Positions 1-7,552 of a stretch of 34,446 nucleotides of DNA are shown here, piece after piece. Both the position numbers and the translations under genes were made by a program. The notes under the pieces were generated by a model that saw nothing but the letters and a program-made list of their open reading frames with translations, was not told the DNA's origin and did not search any database. How positions within the stretch are numbered: the stretch's first letter is position 1; each line of letters begins with the position of its first letter. The stretch is taken from positions 1 through 34,446 of the forward strand of contig NZ_JBGCDL010000327.1 in NCBI RefSeq assembly GCF_045105435.1. Reading direction: 5' to 3'. The DNA is from Kordia sp045105435 (lineage in GTDB: Bacteria; Bacteroidota; Bacteroidia; Flavobacteriales; Flavobacteriaceae).

Positions 1-1889
1 TAATCTTCTAAATTCACAACTTCAAACGTTTTATGCGTCATTTCAATGTCATCCGATTTTTCAAAAATTGCATTAAACGTGTCTCTATCTTCTTGAATTC
101 CTTCAATAGAAATCGGCATTTTTCGTTCGTTATTTAAGTAGTTTTGAAGATTTGTATTGATTTCTTTAATTGTGATGGAAGCTTTATTTTTTTCAATTCT
201 CGCCATACTTTTAGTACGTAAATCTTCATAATTTGCTGCTTCCGGGATTTTGAAATAGACATCTTTTTGAATGGTGTCGCTAATAATAAAATTTGAATTG
301 GCATTTTCGCCATCTTCAATTCCCATTAGTAAATTTGGAAACTCAATATCTGGCTGAATACCAATTGCTTGATGCGAATTTCCTTTGAAACCATACATTT
401 TTTCAATCGTAATTCTTAAAAAGCCTTCTTCACTTTTTAATGGAACAATTTGCTGAATCGTTCCTTTTCCATACGTGCGCGTTCCCACAATAATTGCTCT
501 GTTATGATCGCGCAAAGCGGCTGCAATAAATTCAGAAGCTGAAGCACTTTCCTTGTTGATTAAGATCACCAAAGGTTTCGTGAATAAAGTACCACGATTA
601 AAATCTTTTACAATGGTTTTATTATCTGCTTGATCGCGATAAATTCCCAACGGACCTTTGTCAATAAACATGCCTGCCAAATCGATTGCTTGCTTCATTG
701 ATCCGCCACCATTTCCGCGCAAATCCAAAATTAAACCATCAATATCAACCGCATTGAGTTTAAATAATTCTTTCGCAATATCATTGGCGCTTCCAAAACC
801 GTAATCTAAATTGGTATAGAAACTTGGCAACGAAATGTAGCCAATATTTTGTTCGCCTTTCAGAATAAAACTATTCACGGCATTTTCTTCAATTTTTAAA
901 TTTTCTTTTCGTAGTACAACCGTTTTGTTAATGTTTTTATCATCCAAGACATTGAGTGTGATGGTTTTATTGTTTTCATCATTCACAAAATCATACAAAT
1001 TTATAAGTGAAAGACAGGTTGTACTTATTTTTTCGTCATTCGCTTCAAGCGATAACACTAAATCACCTGCGCTAATTTCTTTTTCTTTCCATGCTTTACT
1101 TCCAGTTTGCAAGCCTGAAACGACAATTTTTCCATCATTATTTTTTGAAAACCAAACACCGATAGAGTTTGTTTCGGTTCCAATAGAATTCATAAAAGTA
1201 GCATTGTCTGTTGGATCAAAAAAGCTACTATGCGGATCAAAATACGTACAAATTACATCTAAAAAAGTAGTTTCTACATGTGATTGCAAACCATTTACCG
1301 CTTGTAATTTATCGACAATAAAGCATTTGTTTTCAGCAATAACTTTTTGTTTCAATTGTGCTTTTATCTTTGGAAAGTTCGCAGGATTTGTCAATGACAG
1401 ATAATCGCGAATAATATCGACTCTTATTTTCTTTTCCCAACGTTTGTGAAGTGTTTTAGCAGTGTTAGAAAACTCAGATTTTTCTTTAAAACTTCCATAA
1501 CTTACGGTGTCTTTCCCTGAATAATCTAGTTTTGATTTCTCAATTTTTTCAATCGTTTGCTGCGTTTGCTTGAGTTGTTTTTCGTAAAAAATGGTAAACT
1601 CGCTGATAAAATCGCATTCCTCATTTAGCAAATAATCGTCCAATTTATTTTTTAAAGAATCCAAACTTTTAATCGAAGCTTTTGAAAACAACATGCGTCT
1701 GTCGTCTAAACGCTCTAGCAATTTATTAAAAACATAATTTGAAAATTTGTCGTCAATTGCTTTGGGTTTGTAATGATTCTTTTCTAGCATTTCCAAAATC
1801 AGACTCGATTTATTACAGAAAGAAAGTTCAGTTTGAGCAAACGTTGACGAAACAACGAGAAGCAATATAAAACGTGAAAAAGTGTGCAT
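1..1889 (-). CDS. prc: Carboxy-terminal processing (tail-specific) protease, S41 family, 3' end outside window
   Basis: The gene starts at ATG 1889 and stays open to base 1 (about 629 codons), so its C-terminus lies outside the window. A short signal peptide ends near residue 19 (...SSTFAQ), which predicts a periplasmic protein. A helical Prc N-terminal region precedes the YFDPHSSFF motif, which is typical of the Prc/Tsp branch. A PDZ domain lies around residues 225-310 and the S41 protease core follows. The catalytic pair is visible as Ser450 inside SASASE and Lys475 inside YGKGT; the 25-residue spacing equals that of E. coli Prc. The family trims or degrades periplasmic proteins from their C-termini. 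About 135 bp separate it from the upstream gene, so it may have its own promoter, though none was convincing. Confidence 0.93.
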   Translation of the reverse strand, partial: MHTFSRFILLLVVSSTFAQTELSFCNKSSLILEMLEKNHYKPKAIDDKFSNYVFNKLLERLDDRRMLFSKASIKSLDSLKNKLDDYLLNEECDFISEFTIFYEKQLKQTQQTIEKIEKSKLDYSGKDTVSYGSFKEKSEFSNTAKTLHKRWEKKIRVDIIRDYLSLTNPANFPKIKAQLKQKVIAENKCFIVDKLQAVNGLQSHVETTFLDVICTYFDPHSSFFDPTDNATFMNSIGTETNSIGVWFSKNNDGKIVVSGLQTGSKAWKEKEISAGDLVLSLEANDEKISTTCLSLINLYDFVNDENNKTITLNVLDDKNINKTVVLRKENLKIEENAVNSFILKGEQNIGYISLPSFYTNLDYGFGSANDIAKELFKLNAVDIDGLILDLRGNGGGSMKQAIDLAGMFIDKGPLGIYRDQADNKTIVKDFNRGTLFTKPLVILINKESASASEFIAAALRDHNRAIIVGTRTYGKGTIQQIVPLKSEEGFLRITIEKMYGFKGNSHQAIGIQPDIEFPNLLMGIEDGENANSNFIISDTIQKDVYFKIPEAANYEDLRTKSMARIEKNKASITIKEINTNLQNYLNNERKMPISIEGIQEDRDTFNAIFEKSDDIEMTHKTFEVVNLED

Positions 1890-2024
1890 GTATGCGAATA
1901 AAGTTTGTAGTACCTAAAGTTACGAATTTAACAAATCTTTCGCTTATTACGTAGGAAAGTAAGCTGAAAATGTCTGAGAACTAGTACGAATTATAGTGTA
2001 TGAATGAATATTAGCTACTTTTTA

Positions 2025-2483
2025 CTAAAAATGAAGTTGAAGTTGCTCATTTTTAGAAATAGAATTCCACTGTTTGCAAAGCTGAATGTACTCAGACTGT
2101 AATTCACTAATTTGTGTCTGATTCATCGCTGGAATTTTAATATTTTGCATGGAAGATGCTTCCCAAGTAACCAATGCTATATATTCTTTAATACTTATAG
2201 TTTCTGAACCTAAAGATTGTAAATTTCGCGTCATGATTTCAGCGAGCCAACTTTCTGAATCTAAATTTTTAATGATGTCTTTATTGGATAAATCGTTAAT
2301 AGTCATTCCATTTGCAATGTTTCCATAAAAGCCTTTGGTAAGATTGAACTTTTTTTCCGCAACAAAATGCGCAATATCATGATTGGGAATTTCAGGACCT
2401 AAATCAGCGCTTGTAAATGTCCCATCAGTTCTTTTACAAAGAAGCGTATTTCGATGTTCACCTTTGGTAATGATAATTTCCAT
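2025..2483 (-). CDS. Conserved-looking hypothetical protein, 152 aa
   Basis: I do not recognise a family. The product is soluble, with no signal peptide or membrane segment. The N-terminal part (about residues 1-60) is strand-rich and contains NHDIAHFVAEKKF, followed by a mostly helical C-terminal half ending in a Gln/Leu-rich helix. It starts 47 bp after the epimerase-like gene on the same strand, so it is probably the third gene of the gcvT operon. Codon use resembles its neighbours. No function can be assigned; the HDIAHFVAE segment could suggest a metal site, but this is unsupported. Confidence 0.75.
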   Translation of the reverse strand: MEIIITKGEHRNTLLCKRTDGTFTSADLGPEIPNHDIAHFVAEKKFNLTKGFYGNIANGMTINDLSNKDIIKNLDSESWLAEIMTRNLQSLGSETISIKEYIALVTWEASSMQNIKIPAMNQTQISELQSEYIQLCKQWNSISKNEQLQLHF

Positions 2484-2530
2484 GCAATGTAAAAGTACAA
2501 ATAACTGAACTATTGATTATTCTATATAAA

Positions 2531-3352
2531 CTACTCTTTTATCTTTCCAGAAATATAGTCCAAAGTTTCCTGATTGGTAGTTGCTAAATGCTTTGGTAGT
2601 TTGTTATCTTTTGGCAAAACGGCTAAAAAGCGATCAAAATTGGATGTGTATACATTTTTGAACACAGGCTTTTTAACGTTCATACTTTTTAAGATTTCAG
2701 CAAAAAACTCCTCATGATGTATTAAATCTTCCGCGCCTAAATGAAAAATCCCGTTTTTATTTCGATTGATCATGTAGTGAATTTGCTGTGTTAGTTTTTT
2801 ATCAGAAATTGTATTCATGACCAAGTTTGGAAAGACTTCAATAGGAACTTTTTCCTGCAAACATTGCTTTATTTCAAGAATTCGAGGCGAATTGTTCCCA
2901 AAAATCATTGGCAAACGAATAATTGCATATTTCTTCTGCGGCAAACGCATGAGCATATTTTCAATACGAATTTTGAGTTTCCCGTAAATACTTTCCGAAA
3001 GCGTTTTGTCGTATTCATACGAAGGATAACTACTATACGCATCAAACACATTTGCAGATGATAAGAAAAACAACTTACAAGGTCTAGTTTTTACATAATC
3101 TGTCAAAAAAATATGAGCTTCAATTTGTGCTGCAAAATCGCCACGCAAAGCAGAAATTATAATGGTAGGTTGCACTTGCATCACAATTTCGTCAATACCA
3201 TCATAATCCAAATCGTATCGAATAAAATGTTTATTCTTTGCAAACGACTTGTTGCTGTAAAAAGTTCCGTATACATCAAAATAGGAGCAAAGCTCTTTAT
3301 AAATCGCCTGACCTACGTATCCGCTTGCTCCTAATATTAAAATTCTATTCAA
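2531..3352 (-). CDS. NAD(P)-dependent epimerase/dehydratase-like protein (RmlD/extended SDR type)
   Basis: The 273-aa protein begins with a Rossmann fold: GASGYVG at residues 8-14 is the GxxGxxG dinucleotide-binding motif of extended short-chain dehydrogenases. The SDR catalytic YxxxK pair is present as YGKLK near residue 125, and a Ser-rich segment (FFLSSANVFD) precedes it as expected for the active-site Ser/Thr. The layout resembles dTDP-4-dehydrorhamnose reductase (RmlD) and other sugar-nucleotide reductases, but there are no sugar-biosynthesis neighbours, so the substrate is unknown. It begins 9 bp after the gcvT stop, which implies co-transcription with gcvT. It is slightly shorter than typical RmlD (about 290-300 aa). 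Confidence 0.85.
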   Translation of the reverse strand: MNRILILGASGYVGQAIYKELCSYFDVYGTFYSNKSFAKNKHFIRYDLDYDGIDEIVMQVQPTIIISALRGDFAAQIEAHIFLTDYVKTRPCKLFFLSSANVFDAYSSYPSYEYDKTLSESIYGKLKIRIENMLMRLPQKKYAIIRLPMIFGNNSPRILEIKQCLQEKVPIEVFPNLVMNTISDKKLTQQIHYMINRNKNGIFHLGAEDLIHHEEFFAEILKSMNVKKPVFKNVYTSNFDRFLAVLPKDNKLPKHLATTNQETLDYISGKIKE

Positions 3353-3361
3353 AGGTTTTCT

Positions 3362-4444
3362 TTATTTCTTATAAAAAGGAAGTTTCACCACTTTTGCAGG
3401 AACTCTGTTTTTACGAATTTGAATGTAAATATTGCTTCCAACACTTTTAAAAACGTTTGGTACATATCCCATTCCGATTCCGACTTTCATTGACGGCGAC
3501 ATCGTTCCGGAAGTTACATTTCCTATGATATTTCCGTTTCCATCAACAATATCATATCCTTGTCTTGGAATTCCACGATCTTGCATTTCAAAAGCAACCA
3601 ATCTGCGTTCTGTTCCCAATCGTTTTTGATCTTCAATTGCTTCACGGTTCACAAAATCTTTCGTGAATTTTGTAATCCATCCTAAGCCAGCTTCAATTGG
3701 AGACGTTGTATCATCAATATCATTTCCATACAAGCAATAGCCCATTTCTAAGCGTAATGTATCTCTTGCAGCTAAACCAATTGGTTTAATTCCGAAATCA
3801 GCTCCAGCTTCAAATACTTTGTCCCAAACTTTGGCAACATCTTCATTTTTGCAGTAAATTTCAAATCCGCCCGAACCTGTATAACCTGTTGCAGAAACGA
3901 TTACATTTTCAACACCTGCAAATTTTGCGATTTGGAATGTGTAGTATTTAATATTCGTTAAATCAACTTCCGTTAACGACTGCATTGCTTCCACAGCTTT
4001 TGGTCCTTGAATTGCCAGTAAAGAATAATTATCAGACACATCTTTCATTTCTGCGCCAACATCATTGTGGCTAGAAATCCAGTTCCAATCTTTTTCAATA
4101 TTTGATGCGTTTACAACCAAAATATACTTCTCTCCATTCACTCTGTAAATAATTAAATCATCTACAATTCCGCCGTCATTATTAGGCATACAGCTATATT
4201 GAGCTTTTCCGTCTACTAATTTGGAAGCATCATTTGTTCCAATTTTCTGAATCAACGCCAATGCATTTGGTCCAGAAATTACAAATTCTCCCATATGACT
4301 TACGTCAAAAACACCAACGCCATTACGAACTGTTTCGTGTTCAATATTAACGCCTTCGTATTGTACAGGCATGTTGTAACCTGCAAAAGGAACCATTTTA
4401 GCACCTAATGCTTCGTGAATTTTTGATAGAGCTGTATCCTTCAT
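3362..4444 (-). CDS. gcvT: Aminomethyltransferase, glycine cleavage system T protein
   Basis: The 360-aa protein matches GcvT along its whole length. It transfers the methylene carbon from the aminomethyl-lipoyl H protein to tetrahydrofolate and releases ammonia. The N-terminal half has the characteristic VPFAGYNMPVQY and VFDVSHMGEF segments. The folate-binding region includes the GYTGSGGFEIY motif and LAARDTLRLEMGYCLYGNDI, and the C-terminal beta-barrel contains GTMSPSMKVGIGMGYV. It is first in a (-) strand operon with the epimerase-like gene (9-bp gap). gcvH and gcvP are not in this window, which is common in Bacteroidota. No glycine riboswitch was recognised in the upstream 240 bp. Confidence 0.97.
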   Translation of the reverse strand: MKDTALSKIHEALGAKMVPFAGYNMPVQYEGVNIEHETVRNGVGVFDVSHMGEFVISGPNALALIQKIGTNDASKLVDGKAQYSCMPNNDGGIVDDLIIYRVNGEKYILVVNASNIEKDWNWISSHNDVGAEMKDVSDNYSLLAIQGPKAVEAMQSLTEVDLTNIKYYTFQIAKFAGVENVIVSATGYTGSGGFEIYCKNEDVAKVWDKVFEAGADFGIKPIGLAARDTLRLEMGYCLYGNDIDDTTSPIEAGLGWITKFTKDFVNREAIEDQKRLGTERRLVAFEMQDRGIPRQGYDIVDGNGNIIGNVTSGTMSPSMKVGIGMGYVPNVFKSVGSNIYIQIRKNRVPAKVVKLPFYKK

Positions 4445-4593
4445 CTGTAGTTTTTCTTAATTTGATTGCGAATTTATGAAAAATCAACCTAAAAAAATGA
4501 GGAATTGATACTTGATTCTTTATTTAACATGACTTTTTAGAATTTTCTCAAATTTGAGTCATTTTGAAGTTAGTTCAATTAAACAATTATATG

Positions 4594-4636
4594 CGTCAGT
4601 TCGATTGCCAAATCTGTGATTTGGTGTATCGAGAAC
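4594..4636 (-). repeat. Single palindromic repeat unit, inverse orientation
   Basis: This 43-bp copy of the window's main intergenic repeat runs from cgtcagttcga to gtatcgagaac, with an inner hairpin (ccaaatc/gatttgg). It lies between thrC and gcvT, downstream of thrC. Confidence 0.8.
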
Positions 4637-4687
4637 TGCAATAAATTGTAAAAGTTTCTAAGAACGAAGCAATTTAATATTTTAATC

Positions 4688-5968
4688 TTAACGCTGCAAA
4701 AACTCCTTCAAACCTTCATAATCCGTAATAAAGTGCGCTTCTTTCTCTTTATGCATGATTTCTTGTATCTGTGTTGGAATATCCAATTTTAGACGCAAGG
4801 TCGATTCAACTGTCGGTAAAAATTTGACAGGATGTGCTGTTTCTAGAAAAATACCATAAGCATCTTGCAAATCGTGATTTTTCAATCCTAAATAACCAAC
4901 AGCGCCATGCGGATCGGCAATATACTTGTGTTGATCATAGATAGATTTCATAGCAGTTTTCGTTTCTGCATCTGTGAAACTATACGACGAAAAGTGCTGT
5001 TTGATCGTTTCTAAATCATTATTGTATAACTCTTGAATACGAATGAAATTACTCGGATTTCCAACATCCATCGCGTTTGAAATAGTTGCAATTGACTTCT
5101 TTGGAACGTATTCGCCATTTTCTAAATAGTTTGAAACCGTATCATTTACATTCGTGGAAGCGATAAAATGTTGAATTGGCAATCCTAGTTTTTGCGCCAT
5201 GATTCCTGCACAAATATTTCCAAAGTTTCCACTAGGAACAGAGAATACTAGATTTTTATGTTGCTTGTGCAATGCTTTGTATGCAAAGAAAAAGTAGAAC
5301 ATTTGTGGCAACCAACGTGCAATATTAATCGAATTGGCAGAGGTTAGTGTACGTTCAATTTCTGCATCTAAAAAAGCAGTTTTCACCATTTCTTGGCAAT
5401 CGTCAAAAACGCCATCAACTTCTAAAGCTGTAATGTTTTGACCTAAAGTTGTTAATTGTTTTTCTTGAATTTCGCTGACTTTCCCGCTAGGATATAAGAT
5501 GACAACATCCACACCTTTTACGCCTAAAAAACCATTGGCAACTGCGCCGCCAGTATCTCCAGAAGTCGCAACTAAAACCGTAACTTTTTCTTTTGTATCA
5601 CGATTAAAATAGCCTAAACAACGCGCCATAAAGCGAGCGCCAACATCTTTAAACGCCATTGTTGGTCCGTGAAATAATTCCAATGTTCCAATATTTTCTT
5701 CAATTGGAACAATAGGGAAATCGAAACGCAAGGTTTCTGCAATAATTTCTTTTAAAATATCAGTTGGAATTTCATTTCCGACAAATTGCTGAATGGCTTC
5801 AAAGGCAATTTCTTCATGCGAATACGTATCAATATTCTTGATGAAATCTTCAGATAATGGTGTAATATTTTTAGGAAAATAAATTCCTCTATCGGGCGCT
5901 AATCCGCGAATTACTGCTTCTTTAAAAGAAACGTTTGGCGCTTTATGATGTAGACTGTAGTAGTTCAT
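4688..5968 (-). CDS. thrC: Threonine synthase
   Basis: This PLP enzyme converts O-phosphohomoserine to threonine, the last step of the pathway. From the chosen start the protein is 426 aa. The PLP-binding lysine is Lys107 in TMAFKDVGAR, and the phosphate-binding region VATSGDTGGAVANGFLG follows. Late in the protein are the ADPHGAVGYLG and ETAHPVKFLPTVE segments typical of threonine synthase. The frame is open for 33 further codons up to 6067, but that extension lies inside the intergenic repeat and matches nothing, whereas MNYYSLHHKAP is the normal N-terminus; I therefore start at 5968. It is last in the thrA-thrB-thrC operon, 453 bp after thrB, the gap being filled with repeats. Confidence 0.96.
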   Translation of the reverse strand: MNYYSLHHKAPNVSFKEAVIRGLAPDRGIYFPKNITPLSEDFIKNIDTYSHEEIAFEAIQQFVGNEIPTDILKEIIAETLRFDFPIVPIEENIGTLELFHGPTMAFKDVGARFMARCLGYFNRDTKEKVTVLVATSGDTGGAVANGFLGVKGVDVVILYPSGKVSEIQEKQLTTLGQNITALEVDGVFDDCQEMVKTAFLDAEIERTLTSANSINIARWLPQMFYFFFAYKALHKQHKNLVFSVPSGNFGNICAGIMAQKLGLPIQHFIASTNVNDTVSNYLENGEYVPKKSIATISNAMDVGNPSNFIRIQELYNNDLETIKQHFSSYSFTDAETKTAMKSIYDQHKYIADPHGAVGYLGLKNHDLQDAYGIFLETAHPVKFLPTVESTLRLKLDIPTQIQEIMHKEKEAHFITDYEGLKEFLQR

Positions 5969-5980
5969 TTTTATTCTTAG

Positions 5981-6150
5981 TATTGAGATGTTAGTATTGA
6001 GAATTGAGAAAATTTCAATATTCACATCTATTATTTTCGAGTACTTCTCGATACAATTTTCTATCAAAAATTACTCGAAGTGACGTTTTTAGTTTATGTG
6101 TTACAGTCGTCAGTTCGAGTGCTAAATCTATGATTTAGTGTATCGAGAAC
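5981..6150. repeat. Repeat block in thrB-thrC gap, duplicated in thrA-thrB gap
   Basis: This ~170-bp block starts with a hairpin (gatgttagtattga against tcaatattcacatc). It continues with a forward unit at 6043-6085 (acttctcgatac ... ctcgaagtgacg) and an inverse unit at 6108-6150 (cgtcagttcgag ... gtatcgagaac). The two units are inverted copies that could fold into one long hairpin. The whole block is nearly identical in order and spacing to 7355-7524. Confidence 0.85.
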
Positions 6151-6186
6151 AGTTTAGAATTCATAATTTATGTATTATTTCAAAGT

Positions 6187-6398
6187 ACTTCTCGATACAA
6201 TTTTTCTTCATTTTATTTCGAAAAATCACTCGAAGTGACGTTTTAGTTTAATCATTTTATTCAATAACTGCAATCGTCAGTTCGAGTGCTAAATCTATGA
6301 TTTAGTGTATCGAGAACAACTTAGAATTCATTTTTACAATTATAATTTCTTAGCAGATCTCGATACTAATTTGTTTCACAAATTCACTCGATTTGACG
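6187..6398. repeat. Additional palindromic repeat units between thrB and thrC
   Basis: Three further units follow the duplicated block: forward at 6187-6240, with a longer loop; inverse at 6275-6317; and a diverged forward copy at 6356-6398 (atctcgatac ... cactcgatttgacg). Together with the preceding block they fill the whole thrB-thrC gap. I see no gene in it. Confidence 0.8.
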
Positions 6399-6421
6399 CT
6401 TTGGTTTCTAACAATTCTGAA

Positions 6422-7342
6422 TTAAAGAATCCGACAACCATCCGTATTTATTTTTGAAACATGAATATCATAATCGATGTTTAATGTTTTATAGGTTTCA
6501 GCCATTGTTTTGGCTACTTTTTCTGCCATTTCTTTTCCTTTGCTTAATGCAAATATAGAAGGTCCAGAACCTGAAATTCCTGCGCCCAATGCACCACAAT
6601 TAATTGCGTTTTGTTTGACTTCATTGAATCCAGGAATTAGAATTGCGCGTAACGGTTCTACAATTTCGTCATGCAATGATCTGCTTATTAAATCGTAATC
6701 AGAAGTGTATAAGCCGCTTATCAATCCGCCTAAATTTCCAATTTGTATGATCGATTTTTTTAGTGAAATATTTTGCTTCAACACAGAACGAGAATCAGAG
6801 GTTTTGACTTCAATTTGCGGATGAATTACCGTTGCGTATAATTCGTTTGGTGTTGGAATTTTAATCAAATCTAACGGATTGTAACTTCGCACTAAGGTAA
6901 ATCCGCCCAAAAGGGCAGGAGCCACATTATCTGCGTGCGCTGTTCCGCTTGCGAGTTTTTCGCCTTCCATTGCAAATGGTACTAGTTCTTTTGCTGTAAA
7001 TGGCTTTCCAAGCAATTTATTCATTGCCCAAACCGTTCCTGCTGAGCTTGCAGCGCTGCTTCCAATTCCGCTTCCTGCTTTGATGTTTTTGTAGATTTCA
7101 ATTTCAAAACCATGGTCTAAATCTAGTGTTGAAAGCATGGCTAAACCAGCAACACCAGCCACATTTTTATTTGTTTCTAGTGGTAAATCTTGTCCAATCA
7201 GCTTTGAAATTGTAATTCCTTTTGCTGCTGTTTTCCGAATGATCATTTCGTCACCAACGGTATCTAAGCAAAGTCCAAGGACATCAAATCCACAGGAAAC
7301 ATTTGCAATGGTTGCAGGAGCGAATATTTTGAGTTCGTTCAT
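6422..7342 (-). CDS. thrB: Homoserine kinase (GHMP family)
   Basis: The 306-aa protein phosphorylates homoserine with ATP, supplying threonine synthase. The GHMP-kinase signature is clear: the N-terminal APATIANVSCGFDVLG segment (residues 8-23), the ATP-binding glycine/serine loop GSGIGSSAASSAG (90-102), and the C-terminal GAGISGSGPSIFAL motif. The length matches the family. It lies between thrA and thrC on the same strand, each separated by a repeat-filled gap (210 bp and 453 bp) instead of the short spacing usual in this operon. The downstream stop falls directly after the last repeat unit. Confidence 0.97.
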   Translation of the reverse strand: MNELKIFAPATIANVSCGFDVLGLCLDTVGDEMIIRKTAAKGITISKLIGQDLPLETNKNVAGVAGLAMLSTLDLDHGFEIEIYKNIKAGSGIGSSAASSAGTVWAMNKLLGKPFTAKELVPFAMEGEKLASGTAHADNVAPALLGGFTLVRSYNPLDLIKIPTPNELYATVIHPQIEVKTSDSRSVLKQNISLKKSIIQIGNLGGLISGLYTSDYDLISRSLHDEIVEPLRAILIPGFNEVKQNAINCGALGAGISGSGPSIFALSKGKEMAEKVAKTMAETYKTLNIDYDIHVSKINTDGCRIL

Positions 7343-7354
7343 TGTTTTTTTAGT

Positions 7355-7524
7355 GTTGAGATGTTAGTATTGAGAATTGAGAAAGTTTCAATATTAACAT
7401 CTATTATTTCAAAGTACTTCTCGTTACAAAATTCTTTTAGAATTTCACTCGAAGTGACGTTTTTGGTTTATGTATCACAGTCGTCAGTTCGAGTGCCAAA
7501 TCTGAGATTTGGAGTATTGAGAAC
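7355..7524. repeat. Repeat block in thrA-thrB gap, duplicate of 5981-6150
   Basis: It has the same composition as the thrB-thrC block: a hairpin (gatgttagtattga at 7360-7373 against tcaatattaacatc at 7388-7401), a forward unit at 7416-7459 and an inverse unit at 7482-7524. The 22-bp spacer between the two units is conserved between the blocks. Confidence 0.85.
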
Positions 7525-7552
7525 TACTTTGATATCATACATTTATCATTTC

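Noticed and set aside
925..1404. 159-codon open frame on the plus strand inside the protease gene
   Set aside because: It is antisense to strongly conserved S41 protease sequence, has no start context and resembles no protein; it is a shadow frame.
4547..4558. Perfect 12-bp palindrome ctcaaatttgag upstream of gcvT
   Set aside because: It is isolated, AT-centred, with no promoter element beside it and no second copy; chance is likely in such AT-rich DNA.
5981..6398. Repeats in the thr gaps considered as a CRISPR-like array
   Set aside because: Units alternate in orientation, are internally palindromic over their whole length, have irregular spacing and no cas genes nearby.
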